A stretch of DNA of 64,000 nt from contig NZ_QOVF01000001.1 in NCBI RefSeq assembly GCF_008365385.1, positions 124,001 to 188,000 on the forward strand. The letters run 5' to 3'. Position 1 is the stretch's first letter. Every line of letters begins with the position of its first letter. Under the pieces are notes generated by a model. That model worked only from the letters and a program-made list of their open reading frames with translations, was not told the origin of the DNA and did no database searches. Origin of the DNA: Halopseudomonas laoshanensis. Its GTDB lineage: Bacteria > Pseudomonadota > Gammaproteobacteria > Pseudomonadales > Pseudomonadaceae. This document shows positions 33,903 to 43,440 of the stretch, one piece after another. The position numbers were made by a program, and so were the translations under genes.

Positions 33903-36542
33903 ATGGCCAGACCGGAGAGCGAATACAACCGCAAACGCAATTTTGCCCTCACTTCCGAGCCGGCAGAGGAGCGCAAAAGCGCACGTCGCAACAAGGCCGG
34001 GGCGTTGAGCTTTGTTGTGCAGAAACATGATGCGCGAAATCTGCATTACGATTTTCGTCTGGAGCTCGATGGCACCTTGAAGAGTTGGGCGGTGCCCAAA
34101 GGCCCCAGCCTGGACCCCTCGGTCAAACGCCTGGCGGTACACGTTGAGGATCATCCGCTCAGCTACGGTAATTTCGAGGGCAGTATCCCCAAAGGGCAGT
34201 ATGGCGGTGGCGATGTCATCGTCTGGGATCGCGGCGTCTGGGAGCCTGAAGGTGATCCGGTTAAGGCCTACAAGGCGGGGAAGCTGGGCTTTCGTTTGCA
34301 TGGGGAAAAGCTAGAAGGTCGCTGGAACCTGGTACGCACCCGGCTTAAGGGCAGTGGTAGCAAGGAGCAATGGCTACTGATCAAGGAGCAGGATGACGCC
34401 GCTCAACCTGCCAGTGAATTTGATCTGGTCAGTGCGCGACCCGAGAGCGTCATTACGGGCGAACGCCTGCAGCGCGATCAGCAGCCAGGCGCTGCCAATT
34501 CAAAAAAAGCCGCTAAGCCGAAAGTGGCGGCCAGCCGCGCGCCGGCGAAAGCCAAGAGCGCCACAGCCAGCAAAAAACAGAGCAGCGCATCTGAATCCAG
34601 GCAGTCGCGCGGCGCGGCTGGCTCCAAGGTATCAATTCCTGACCAGTTTGCGCCGCAGCTGGCAACGCTCGCCAGTGAACCGCCTGCTGGCAACTGGTTA
34701 TATGAGATCAAGTTCGACGGATACCGTATTCTCGCGCGGGTCCGTGATGGCGAGGTGCGCTTGTTCACGCGTAACGGCCACGACTGGACCCACCGTTTAC
34801 CCCAGCAAGCCAAGGCGATTGCGAGCCTGAATCTGGATGATTCCTGGCTGGATGGCGAAATGGTGGTGTTGAACGGCGACGGGCTTCCGGATTTTCAGGC
34901 TTTGCAGAACGCCTTTGACGCTGAGAGTACTCAGGACATCGTCTATTACCTGTTTGATGCCCCCTTTCTGAATGGCCATGATCTGCGCGAGCAGCCCCTG
35001 GAGCAGCGCCGAGCCGAGCTTGACGCGGTCATTGACCACGATAGTCCGCTGCTGCGTTTTTCCGAGGTACTGGACGCGGACTATGAGCATATTTACCAAA
35101 GCGCCTGCGCCATGGCGTTGGAGGGGGTGATCGGCAAACGCTCGGGCAGCGAATATGTTTCCAGCCGCAGTGCAGACTGGATCAAACTCAAATGCCGCTT
35201 GCGCCAGGAGTTTGTGATCGTTGGTTATACGCCGCCCAAAGGCAGCCGTAGCGGTTTCGGCGCCTTGTTGCTGGCCGTGCACGAGGCGCCAGGCAGTAAA
35301 GCCCTGCGTTACGCTGGCCGGGTGGGTACTGGCTTTAATGAGCGGCTACTCACGCAGCTTCACAAGCAGCTGCGCAAGCTGGAACGTAAGACCTCGCCTC
35401 TGGAAAGCACTCGTGGCTTATCCCGTCAGAGTGAGGTCCAGTGGGTGTCGCCCAAACTGGTATGCGAAGTGGAGTTCGCGCAGTGGACCCAGGAGCGGAT
35501 CGTACGCCAGGCTGCTTTTATCGCGCTGCGTGAAGACAAGCCTGCGGTTGATATCATTGAAGAGCAGCCACAGGCGCCGGACGATATTCAGGCCGCAGCA
35601 GGTCAGCCGCACAAGCGCGTGACCCGGAAGCGAAAGACGAACTTCGGCGATAAATTGAGCGGCGTCACCATCAGCCACCCAGAACGCGTGATCGACAAGC
35701 AAAGCGGCGCGACCAAGCACGATCTGGCCGCGTTCTACGACAGCATCCAAGATTGGATAATCCCGCAGCTAAGTGGCCGACCTGTATCGCTGCTGCGTGC
35801 ACCGGAAGGGGTGGACGGCGAACAGTTCTTCCAGAAACATGCCGAGCATTTGTCCATTCCGGATATCCGCCATCTGGATAAATCACTGGATCCGGGGCAT
35901 GCGCCGTTAATGCAGATCGATTCGGTGAAGGCGCTGGTAGGCGCGGTACAAATGGGCTGTATCGAGTTGCACACCTGGGGGGCGTTGAGTACCAGCATCG
36001 AGAAACCAGACAGTATTGTGCTGGACCTGGACCCGGATCCCAAACTGCCGTGGAAGTCCATGGTCGAAGCGACTCAGCTATTACTCTCAGTGCTCGATGA
36101 AATCGGGCTGCAAGCCTGGCTGAAAACCAGCGGCGGCAAGGGTATGCATGTGATTATTCCCATCGCGCGGCATCTGGACTGGGCCAGCGTAAAAGCATTC
36201 TCAAAGGCCATTTCGGAGTTTATGGCGCAGGAGCTTCCCGAGCGTTTTGTCAGCAAGATGGGCCCTAAGAATCGCATTGGCAAAATATTCATCGACTATC
36301 TGCGCAATAGTCGTGGGGCCAGCACCGTAGCGGCTTATTCAGTGCGGGCGCGACCCGGATTGCCGGTTTCGGTGCCTATCGCTCGTGATGAGCTGGCCGG
36401 GTTACGCAGCGCGCAGCAATGGACGCTGCTGAACCTGTCAGAGCGGCTGCAGCAGCTGCAGAAAGACCCTTGGGCAGACTTGCATTACCGCCAGCGTATC
36501 GGCAAGGCCATGTGGAAGCAGCTTGGGGCTAAAGCGCCATAA
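33903..36542 (+). CDS. ligD: Multifunctional ATP-dependent DNA ligase LigD
   Basis: LigD processes and seals double-strand breaks with Ku. The 879-residue protein has three domains in the pseudomonad order. The N-terminal 3-prime phosphoesterase has H42, H48, D50, R52 and H84 with the same numbering as P. aeruginosa LigD. After a Lys/Ala/Ser-rich linker (about 195-243), the ligase domain carries adenylation lysine K270 in YEIKFDGYR. The C-terminal archaeo-eukaryotic primase-type polymerase has the LDLDPDP metal-binding aspartates. All catalytic motifs appear intact. Confidence 0.97.
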   Translation: MARPESEYNRKRNFALTSEPAEERKSARRNKAGALSFVVQKHDARNLHYDFRLELDGTLKSWAVPKGPSLDPSVKRLAVHVEDHPLSYGNFEGSIPKGQYGGGDVIVWDRGVWEPEGDPVKAYKAGKLGFRLHGEKLEGRWNLVRTRLKGSGSKEQWLLIKEQDDAAQPASEFDLVSARPESVITGERLQRDQQPGAANSKKAAKPKVAASRAPAKAKSATASKKQSSASESRQSRGAAGSKVSIPDQFAPQLATLASEPPAGNWLYEIKFDGYRILARVRDGEVRLFTRNGHDWTHRLPQQAKAIASLNLDDSWLDGEMVVLNGDGLPDFQALQNAFDAESTQDIVYYLFDAPFLNGHDLREQPLEQRRAELDAVIDHDSPLLRFSEVLDADYEHIYQSACAMALEGVIGKRSGSEYVSSRSADWIKLKCRLRQEFVIVGYTPPKGSRSGFGALLLAVHEAPGSKALRYAGRVGTGFNERLLTQLHKQLRKLERKTSPLESTRGLSRQSEVQWVSPKLVCEVEFAQWTQERIVRQAAFIALREDKPAVDIIEEQPQAPDDIQAAAGQPHKRVTRKRKTNFGDKLSGVTISHPERVIDKQSGATKHDLAAFYDSIQDWIIPQLSGRPVSLLRAPEGVDGEQFFQKHAEHLSIPDIRHLDKSLDPGHAPLMQIDSVKALVGAVQMGCIELHTWGALSTSIEKPDSIVLDLDPDPKLPWKSMVEATQLLLSVLDEIGLQAWLKTSGGKGMHVIIPIARHLDWASVKAFSKAISEFMAQELPERFVSKMGPKNRIGKIFIDYLRNSRGASTVAAYSVRARPGLPVSVPIARDELAGLRSAQQWTLLNLSERLQQLQKDPWADLHYRQRIGKAMWKQLGAKAP

Positions 36543-36561
36543 AACGGTCGTTAGCTCATTC

Positions 36562-37665
36562 TCACGCGCCAGGCGACTGCTCCGGTGGCGTTGCTGTTAC
36601 TTCGCCGCCTGCGGGGCTTTCCAGTGTGGCTCTGAGTTGCGGCAAGCACTCCGGATACTCGCGGCTGATAAAGCCAATCAGATGTTCTCGAAGGTAGCAG
36701 CGCAGATCCCAATTGGAACCTGAGTCACCCGAGCTGGCCAGTACGCGCAGCTGCATGACCTTGTCGGTGGTATCGGTGACTTGCAGCACTTTTACTCGGC
36801 CGTCCCAGAGCTCCGGCACCTGGTCCAGCAAGCGATCCATCTCCTCGCGCAGCGGTTTCAGTGGAATGGTGTAATCCGCCCAGAAAAACACTGAGCCGGT
36901 GATTGAGGCATTGTGCCGCGTCCAGTTCTGGAAAGGCTGTTCGATAAAGTATTGCAGCGGCACAACCAAGCGGCGGTCATCCCAGATGCGGATCACGACA
37001 TAGGTCCCGGTGATCTCTTCCACTCGACCCCATTCGTTTTCGACAATGACCACATCGTCAATGCGGATAGGTTGGGTGATAGCAATCTGCAAACCAGCAA
37101 TGATGTTGCCCAGTACCGGCTTGGCGGCAAAGCCGACGGCCAAGCCTGCAAGTCCTGCAGAAGCCATCAGGCCGGTGCCTACCTGGCGCACCGCTGGAAA
37201 GGTGGTGAGCATGCTGGCAATGCCGAACAAGAGCACGAAGAAGCTCATGGTGCGCACCAGCAGGCGGGTCTGCGTCTGGATCTGCCGAGCTTTCAGATTA
37301 TCGGCGACGTCTACCGGGTTGTGCGCAATGATGGTCTGCTGTACCGACTGGACCGCGCGGATACCGATCCAGGTAATCACTGCGATCGTGGCCAGGGATG
37401 TCAGATGCTGAATGCCGCGCATGAAGGGTATGCCCTCCGGCGCGCCCAGCCAGGTTGCCTGCAAGCCCAGTAGCGGTAACAGGTACACAAGAGGCTGGGA
37501 CAGGTTCTCAACGAGCTGATGGAGATAGGAGAAACGCGATGTTACGCGGAACAATATTGTGCCTACTATTTTCGCGGCCAAACCCAATACCAGTACAGCG
37601 ATACAGGCACGCAGCAGGAGCTGAAGCTCCGGCGTGAACGACATAGCGGACCATTCGGTAGGCAT
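36562..37665 (-). CDS. MscS-family mechanosensitive ion channel
   Basis: This 367-residue membrane protein has four or five predicted helices at about 15-175. The MscS pore helix and beta domain follow (ASAGLAGLAVGFAAKPVLGN, then QPIRIDDVVIVENEWGRVEEI). The C-terminal domain ends in a proline-rich tail. Such channels release solutes on hypo-osmotic shock. This fits the trehalose genes nearby. It converges with ligD, 19 nt apart. The ATG at 37665 has a GGGGGG run 4 nt upstream. Confidence 0.9.
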   Translation of the reverse strand: MPTEWSAMSFTPELQLLLRACIAVLVLGLAAKIVGTILFRVTSRFSYLHQLVENLSQPLVYLLPLLGLQATWLGAPEGIPFMRGIQHLTSLATIAVITWIGIRAVQSVQQTIIAHNPVDVADNLKARQIQTQTRLLVRTMSFFVLLFGIASMLTTFPAVRQVGTGLMASAGLAGLAVGFAAKPVLGNIIAGLQIAITQPIRIDDVVIVENEWGRVEEITGTYVVIRIWDDRRLVVPLQYFIEQPFQNWTRHNASITGSVFFWADYTIPLKPLREEMDRLLDQVPELWDGRVKVLQVTDTTDKVMQLRVLASSGDSGSNWDLRCYLREHLIGFISREYPECLPQLRATLESPAGGEVTATPPEQSPGA

Positions 37666-37805
37666 GCATCCCCCCTTGAAAGTCGATCAGATGTTGGCTG
37701 GCCACAAGGCAGCCATATGGCAGCTAGAAGACAAGGGAGGCACAATAATTCGTAAATAATTAATTGTAATAAGGCGCCACCCTTATCGTGAAATGGCGGT
37801 GGTAA

Positions 37806-38135
37806 TCAGGATTTGGATTTGAGTTTGCGATCTTCCCACAGGCGCGCATAGCGAGTGGTTTCCAGCGGCCCCTGCATATAGGTCGGCAAGGTATCTCTGT
37901 CCACTGCCTTGAGGATGTCCTTGCGCGGAAGATGCCCCTGATCGATGAGCATATCCAGTTTGAACCTGTGCACAAAGCCGGCCACATCCTTGAGATTTTT
38001 TGGCACCACCCGTTTGTACAGCTTGCTATCGGGGCACTCCAACACCACCATCAAATCACCGTTGGGGGTGGTTTCAGTGGAGACCTTGTATCCGGCTAAC
38101 AGTCGGCTGGTGTCGTTCATATCGCGTTCATGCAT
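37806..38135 (-). CDS. Conserved hypothetical protein, possibly DUF3509
   Basis: This 109-residue basic soluble protein has no signal peptide or membrane helix. The N-terminal half looks like a small beta sheet (GYKVSTETTPNGDLMVVLECPDSKLYKRVV) and the rest is helical. The size and pattern recall the DUF3509 family of Pseudomonas, but I cannot confirm this. GGAG lies 9 nt before the ATG at 38135. It stands alone between mscS and the methyltransferase gene. Confidence 0.6.
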   Translation of the reverse strand: MHERDMNDTSRLLAGYKVSTETTPNGDLMVVLECPDSKLYKRVVPKNLKDVAGFVHRFKLDMLIDQGHLPRKDILKAVDRDTLPTYMQGPLETTRYARLWEDRKLKSKS

Positions 38136-38276
38136 GGGGTATTACTCCGTTGTTACATGAAGTAACTGACGGCTGATCAATGATTAGATTCAAGTACTCC
38201 GATGAACGGTAGTGAAAATAACTGCAAAATGAGTTAACCCCGGTCAATTGCTTGAATTGCGGCCTAATTGAGGCGA

Positions 38277-39254
38277 TCAATTTAGCGTCAGTGTCAGCAG
38301 GACTGCTGCAATGCGCTCAACCGATGCGTACTCAGGGCGGCGCAGTTCTTCAGAAAATACATCGGGGTCCAGTTCCTGATACTCCCAGGTGCTTTCGCTG
38401 CCATCCAGTAAGCGCTGCAGCTGTGCATGGAAGGGATCTTGGCCTTGAACCATGGCCACACCGGTATAGAGCAGCAACGTGCCCCCAGGAGCGAGCTTGC
38501 CCAACGCCTGTTCAACGATCTGGATCGACAATCCGGCCCCCAGTTCACCGCCGCCGTGACGGTAGGCGCGTTCCTGGGCATCCATCATATAAGGGGGGTT
38601 GGCAATGATCAGATCCAGACCCCCTTCCACGTTGTCAAGCAGGCTGCTGAGTTTAGGACTGACGTTCTTCACCCGCTCAACCCGCGCGTTGACGCAGGTC
38701 ATCTGCAGGGCCTGAGGATTGATGTCCACTGCCAGCACCTGACAGTCCGGTTGAGCACGAGCCAATGCGATCGCACCCGCTCCCGAGCCACAGCCGATAT
38801 CCGCTGCTCGAGCGAGGCTCGGCTGGTTGAAAGTCAGCCAGCGTTCTACGGCATTGACGAATCTGTAAGTATCCGGCCCAAAAAAAACTGCTTCGGTATT
38901 GCTGGTCGGGTAAGCCGAATGGCTGAGCAGCAGATCTCCCAGGCTCGACCAACGAATACTGCTGCGCCAACCTTCAGCCCAGGGCCGTAATATGCCGGCC
39001 TGGAGCATCAGATCGAAATCGTCCGGAGCGACCAATTCACGCAGGAAGGGCCGGCTCCAACCGAATACATCGCGAAGATCCTGGGCCCATTTGCCGCTTT
39101 GGCGCTCGTTGTTGTAAGCATGGGTAAGCGGCGTCACCGTGGTGAAGTGATAGCCGTATGAACGCAGCTTGTCCGCCAGCTCAACCAATGCCTGAGAGCG
39201 CCTTTCTGAAGGGGCTGCGCCCGATGTGTCATGAGCGCTGATTGCTGCCTGCAT
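38277..39254 (-). CDS. Class I SAM-dependent methyltransferase with NPPY motif
   Basis: This 325-residue protein has an N-terminal domain of about 130 residues and a Rossmann methyltransferase domain. Motif I is ADIGCGSGAGAIALA, acidic loop VLAVDINPQAL, and motif IV NPPY (LIIANPPYMM), which is used by enzymes that methylate planar nitrogens in proteins (HemK type), RNA or DNA. The target is unknown. I chose the ATG at 39254 (AAAGG upstream) over a TTG seven codons earlier. It lies 25 nt after the di-iron enzyme gene and is probably co-transcribed with it. Confidence 0.82.
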   Translation of the reverse strand: MQAAISAHDTSGAAPSERRSQALVELADKLRSYGYHFTTVTPLTHAYNNERQSGKWAQDLRDVFGWSRPFLRELVAPDDFDLMLQAGILRPWAEGWRSSIRWSSLGDLLLSHSAYPTSNTEAVFFGPDTYRFVNAVERWLTFNQPSLARAADIGCGSGAGAIALARAQPDCQVLAVDINPQALQMTCVNARVERVKNVSPKLSSLLDNVEGGLDLIIANPPYMMDAQERAYRHGGGELGAGLSIQIVEQALGKLAPGGTLLLYTGVAMVQGQDPFHAQLQRLLDGSESTWEYQELDPDVFSEELRRPEYASVERIAAVLLTLTLN

Positions 39255-39279
39255 AAGAACCTTTGCCTTTTTCAACGAT

Positions 39280-40716
39280 TCAATACATTTGTGATGAGAA
39301 CATCCGTGTCGCCAGCAAACCCTCGGGTGTGCCGTGCAGAGACGGGTTCATCATGCTGATCAGCGTCGCCATGCGCTCGGCGCGAGGCATGCTTTCGAGC
39401 TGTTGTCGAAGCGCTTCTAGTGGCTCCGACAGCGGCTCCATGGCGAGCTGAGTGCGGTCCGCCGGGCAAACAGCTGTGTCGCTGGCGGCTTTACGCCGAC
39501 TGCCGCGTGCTGGCTTGAATGGGCGTTGGCGTGCACCGCTGGTTGCTTGGTCCTGCGCCAGCCAGCCATCCGCTATCCACTCATAAATCAGGCGCTGCTC
39601 GTACTCGGTAAACACGCCGAACATCAGCGCGTCCGGGCCGGAAATCAGGTGCCAGAAGCGGCTTTGACCCGGATCGACTCCGCGCTGTATCCAGCCGCGT
39701 GCTTCCAAGGCATCAAGGAAAGCGAGCATCTGTCCAGGCTCGGACAACCACTCGTTCACCGTTTTGCCTTCGAGTTTGCAATAGTCGGAATGCATCTGCT
39801 GACCGAAGGTGCGCTTGCGATCCAACATCCGCAGCAGCTCATCCTGCAGGTCAAAGTGGCGAATGATGTCGCCGCTGCCAACCCCCAGGTCGTTCAACTG
39901 ATAACCCGCGCGAACCCGTTGATAAAATTGCGGATCGGTGCCGCCAGCACATTGCTGCAGTAACGCCTGGACCGCCTGGTGAGCGTGACCACTGTGGGCG
40001 TTATCAATGGTGATATGCAGGGTGAAGTAATACGGATCAATATCCAGTTCGTGCAATTCAAAAGCACTGATCAGCAAGTGCAGCGGCAACTGTTCATAAC
40101 CCAGGTTGTAGCCGATGACCTCTGGCAGAAACTCCTGCGCCTCATAGCCAAGCGCTAGCTGCAGGGTTCCCTGCACATAGTACTCATCGGGCAGTGATAA
40201 CGGCCCGTCACAACCGTGCTTAGCCAGCAGCTGGCGATACATCAACACATGATTCATCTGTGCGACGCCGTCGCCTAGCTCTTCCAGATAAGTGCGGATA
40301 AGCGGATGAAAACGCGGATCCTGCCAGTTATCCAATGTGCCGTATAACCATGCGCCATCGACCAATTTGGAAGGCGCGACAGCTTGTAAAAAATGCAGCG
40401 CATGGGCTTTGCTGGTGAAGAATCGTCTCGGCTTGCCAGCCTTGCGTTCTTCAAGATAAGCGGCATATTGCTTGCCTACCTTGACGGTTTTCGCTGCTAC
40501 CCAATCCTCCAGCGCATTGACGTCCGCCGGTAGCTCACAATCCATTTCCGCAGCAATACCCAAATGCTCCTGCAGGAACAGCCGGGCTGCAGAGCGCGTG
40601 CTTTCGTCCTGAGGCTCCGAAAGCAACTGGTCGTAGAGCGTTTTGGTTGTCGAGAAAATTCCGCTCAGAGGAGTGGGGCTCTGGCTCAGTGAATTTCGGG
40701 TGTCTTGTAGCAGCAT
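39280..40716 (-). CDS. Iron-containing redox enzyme, haem-oxygenase-like di-iron (HDO) fold
   Basis: This 478-residue protein matches the iron-containing redox enzyme family (PF14518-type). The LQLALGYEAQEFLPEVIGYNLGYEQL helix is followed by FELHELDIDPYYFTLHITIDNAHSGHA, which carries the E-H-D-H ligand spacing typical of haem-oxygenase-like di-iron oxidases. A C-terminal region of about 85 residues has a Lys/Arg-rich linker and a helix. Substrate unknown. I chose the ATG at 40716, which has CGGAG 7 nt upstream; ATG 40740 in the same frame lacks a ribosome site. Upstream of the methyltransferase gene in a likely operon. Confidence 0.75.
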   Translation of the reverse strand: MLLQDTRNSLSQSPTPLSGIFSTTKTLYDQLLSEPQDESTRSAARLFLQEHLGIAAEMDCELPADVNALEDWVAAKTVKVGKQYAAYLEERKAGKPRRFFTSKAHALHFLQAVAPSKLVDGAWLYGTLDNWQDPRFHPLIRTYLEELGDGVAQMNHVLMYRQLLAKHGCDGPLSLPDEYYVQGTLQLALGYEAQEFLPEVIGYNLGYEQLPLHLLISAFELHELDIDPYYFTLHITIDNAHSGHAHQAVQALLQQCAGGTDPQFYQRVRAGYQLNDLGVGSGDIIRHFDLQDELLRMLDRKRTFGQQMHSDYCKLEGKTVNEWLSEPGQMLAFLDALEARGWIQRGVDPGQSRFWHLISGPDALMFGVFTEYEQRLIYEWIADGWLAQDQATSGARQRPFKPARGSRRKAASDTAVCPADRTQLAMEPLSEPLEALRQQLESMPRAERMATLISMMNPSLHGTPEGLLATRMFSSQMY

Positions 40717-41075
40717 CTTGTTCTCCGCGGTACTGATCATGCGAGACGGGCACATTGCCTGTACTTATCTGAGCCCTTCTAGCGCAATAAATTCAACTGT
40801 TTTTGCGACCATGACCACTCGTCTTCCGACCTGAACTTATCTGCAGGATGTCGATTCGATTGATGAGGCGGCAAGCAGTGGAGCGGAGTGTTTTCGGTAT
40901 GCCTGGAGAGTCGTGAGATAGCGGCTGCAGATCTGGGCTTTCTACCTGGATGTCATGCTCAGTGTTCTTTTGCCAGCTAAAGAACCCCCGGAGTGGGGTG
41001 AAAGGCGGTTCCGTAGTGTTCTGTAGCATCGCGGATGTCCGTCGGACCTTTTTAGCCTTAAGCGCAGGAGATACC
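40717..41075. other. 359-bp divergent region between the di-iron enzyme and a ferritin-like gene
   Basis: This should hold both divergent promoters. No clear -35/-10 pair, operator or gene was recognised. The plus-strand gene start at 41076 is set by CAGGAG 5 nt upstream. Confidence 0.4.
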
Positions 41076-42251
41076 ATGCACGGACTAACCGGAATACTCG
41101 ACAACAAAGGCTGCTCGTTGGATAAGCAGCAATTTACCTGGAAGGAAATGGCCAGCCGGCCGATCAGCAAACTCGATGATGACGCCTTTACCCGCGTCAG
41201 AGTCATTCTCATGAACGGTGTTGAAACTGATTCCCTGAGGCTCAAGCACTTTGGGGCACGTTTCAATCGCGATCTGCAACTGCCTCTAGCGCAGATTCGT
41301 CGGGTTGAACAGCATCAGGCGACGGCCATCAATTGGCTGTTGTCCGCTGATCATTCTCCCTTGGAAACTACCGTGGCCTATGAGCAGGTGGCGATTGAAG
41401 TCACTGCGGCGGTGGCTCAGAACGAGCCCGATCCCTATCAAGCGCAAACTTATCGATTTGGGCTCCTGGAGGATTTCGATCATCTGTATCGCTATTCGGC
41501 AATGCTTGATCGGCTGGAAGGCAAGGACGCTAACAACATTCTTCAAGGTTATACCGATATCGTCCCAGGCCGCGTGACCACTGATCATCATCGGGCCCCC
41601 GAGGATGATCTGCGGGACAGTTACGACAAAACCCAGGCTGCTCTGATCACCAAGATCCATGCCGCGTTGATCACCGGGGCTGAGTACCAGACCCATGACT
41701 ACTATATGGCCATCGGACCCACCTTCGCTGACCCCGTAGCACGCCAGCTCTACGCTGAAATCGCTTCGGTGGAAGAGCAGCATGTGACGCAATACGGGTC
41801 GCTTCAGGATCCCGATGAGACCTTTATGGAAAAGTGGTTGGTACATGAAGCGATGGAGGTATACGCCTACTCCAGCTGCGCAGAGCAGGAAGAAAATCCG
41901 CGTATCAAGGCGCTTTGGGAGCGATTCATGGAATACGAGCTGGGCCACTTGAATCTTGCTTGTGATCTATTCAAAAAGTTGGAAAAACGTGATCCCGCCG
42001 AAGTGCTCGGCGGCAAGCTGCCGAAAATGATCCAGTTCAAGAGTCAGCGCGAGTTTGTTCGCAAGGTGCTGGACGAAGAAGTGGATCTGCGCACTAGCGG
42101 CGCCAATTACGTGCCGAAGGCGAAGGAAAACAAGGCGTCGAAAACCTACCGCAAACAACTTCATTCAGACGGCGTACCCGCCGAGATCGTGTCTGCCGGT
42201 TATCAATGGGCCCCCGGCACTGAGCTGAACAACAAGCGTTCTAGGAGGTAG
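41076..42251 (+). CDS. Ferritin-like helical protein of unknown function
   Basis: This 391-residue soluble, helix-rich protein carries several acidic/histidine pairs on helices: EDFDHLY, EEQHVTQY, HEAMEVYAY and EYELGHLN. These are consistent with a di-iron ferritin-like site. The C-terminal part is charged (RKVLDEEVDLRTSG to NNKRSRR). I chose ATG 41076 (CAGGAG upstream), which drops 42 non-conserved residues of a longer frame. The neighbour gene begins 2 nt after its stop and is also ferritin-like. I do not recognise a specific family or function. Confidence 0.7.
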   Translation: MHGLTGILDNKGCSLDKQQFTWKEMASRPISKLDDDAFTRVRVILMNGVETDSLRLKHFGARFNRDLQLPLAQIRRVEQHQATAINWLLSADHSPLETTVAYEQVAIEVTAAVAQNEPDPYQAQTYRFGLLEDFDHLYRYSAMLDRLEGKDANNILQGYTDIVPGRVTTDHHRAPEDDLRDSYDKTQAALITKIHAALITGAEYQTHDYYMAIGPTFADPVARQLYAEIASVEEQHVTQYGSLQDPDETFMEKWLVHEAMEVYAYSSCAEQEENPRIKALWERFMEYELGHLNLACDLFKKLEKRDPAEVLGGKLPKMIQFKSQREFVRKVLDEEVDLRTSGANYVPKAKENKASKTYRKQLHSDGVPAEIVSAGYQWAPGTELNNKRSRR

Positions 42252-42253
42252 TT

Positions 42254-42973
42254 ATGGAAAAGGCAGCTGAACTTGGACACAACGTTACCGGGGCACAAAT
42301 GTCGCCCGAGGATACAAAGGCGCAGCTCAAAGCGGTGGAGAAGTATCCGCCAGATATCAAGGGCGACGCCTCCAAACTGGCCTTGGCGCGTAAGGCAATG
42401 CGCCAGGAAGCGGATCCGATAGGGTCTGTCCCCATTCCTGGTTCCGTCAAAGGAGTGCTTAAAAGTGGTTTCGACAAGATGCTGGGTAAACAGCCGGAAC
42501 TGTTGGTCGACAAGCTCGGTGAACGCCTGGCCTACGAGCGCACGGGTGTACGGTTGTATGAAGCAGTACTGGCGAAATTTGAAGGTACGGAGACCGATGA
42601 CAAGGAGTTGATTCCGACTCTACGCAGAATTCGGGATGACGAAGCTGCGCATATGAAGATCGTCAAGGAAGCAATCGAAACGCTCGGGGCTGATCCCACC
42701 GCCATGACGCCTTGTGCCGATGTGGCGGGGGTGATGGCTATGGGTATTATGCAGGTCTTGACAGATCCGCGGACTAACCTGTCTCAGGCGTTAAATGCCT
42801 TGCTCACCCTGGAGTTGGCGGATAACGCTGCCTGGGAACTGCTGGTGGAGCTGACTAACAAGGCGGGCCATCCGAAGATTGCAGCCAGCTTTGAAAATGC
42901 GCTTGAAGAAGAAGGGCGACATGTCAGCACCATCAAGGCGCTGTTGCAGCAGCAGCTGGAAGCTCAGGTTTGA
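42254..42973 (+). CDS. Ferritin-like domain protein
   Basis: This 239-residue protein has an unstructured N-terminus (about 1-70) and a four-helix bundle. Helix motifs GERLAYERTGVRLYEAV, RDDEAAHMKIVKEAI, LADNAAWELLVEL and EEEGRHVSTIKAL give the E-(ExxH)-E-(ExxH) order expected of a di-iron site. The substrate or role is unknown; iron storage or oxidative protection is plausible. AGGAGG lies 5 nt before the ATG. It is translationally coupled to the upstream gene and followed by a terminator. Confidence 0.78.
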   Translation: MEKAAELGHNVTGAQMSPEDTKAQLKAVEKYPPDIKGDASKLALARKAMRQEADPIGSVPIPGSVKGVLKSGFDKMLGKQPELLVDKLGERLAYERTGVRLYEAVLAKFEGTETDDKELIPTLRRIRDDEAAHMKIVKEAIETLGADPTAMTPCADVAGVMAMGIMQVLTDPRTNLSQALNALLTLELADNAAWELLVELTNKAGHPKIAASFENALEEEGRHVSTIKALLQQQLEAQV

Positions 42974-42979
42974 TAGCCT

Positions 42980-43014
42980 GCGAGCTGGCTCGACTACGGG
43001 CCAGCTCGCCTTTT
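42980..43014 (+). terminator. Terminator after the ferritin-like pair
   Basis: GCGAGCTGGC (42980-42989) and GCCAGCTCGC (43000-43009) form a perfect 10-bp stem with a 10-nt loop, followed by CTTTTCC. Confidence 0.8.
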
Positions 43015-43028
43015 CCGCGTTGTGACCG

Positions 43029-43265
43029 TCAGGGTGAGTTCTTGATGCTGCCACGTAAGTTCATGGCCGCAAGCCCTACCTGCAGAACAATAAGCGCATA
43101 TGCTTCAGCATAAAGCCCCCAGATTATCCACAGTAGGTTACTAGCCAGAAAAACCCAGAAGCCCAGTTTTCGTCGGTGCTCAATTTTCGATCCGACCAGC
43201 CAGGCAGCGGCAATAGTGACCAGCATGGCCGGCCATTGAATCCAATTCAGAAAACCCCAATCCAT
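43029..43265 (-). CDS. Small membrane protein, two to three helices
   Basis: This 78-residue protein begins MDWGFLNWIQWPAMLVTIAAAWLVG and has two or three hydrophobic segments separated by SKIEHRRKLG. The Trp-rich ILWIIWGLYAEAYALIV segment recalls small PnuC- or SemiSWEET-like membrane proteins, but no family can be assigned. I chose ATG 43265 with GGGGAG 5 nt upstream; the longer frame adds 48 non-conserved residues. It is divergent from the SDR gene. Confidence 0.6.
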   Translation of the reverse strand: MDWGFLNWIQWPAMLVTIAAAWLVGSKIEHRRKLGFWVFLASNLLWIIWGLYAEAYALIVLQVGLAAMNLRGSIKNSP

Positions 43266-43440
43266 AACACTCCCCGTTGATGTTGAGCATGGCCCCTTAT
43301 TTGTTTGGGAGCTGCCAGCGATTGACCCGCCAGGCCGGCAAAAATTCCTGGTGCTAAGCGGGGCCTTGCGCTGGCATGAAATCACCCGTGCCAAATGGCT
43401 TGAGCGCAAATTCTTCTTGAACTAGCGCCTGAGCGCTCAG

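Noticed and set aside
39255-39275. TTG start seven codons upstream for the methyltransferase
   Set aside because: The ATG at 39254 has AAAGG at good spacing, and the extra residues are encoded by that ribosome site itself.
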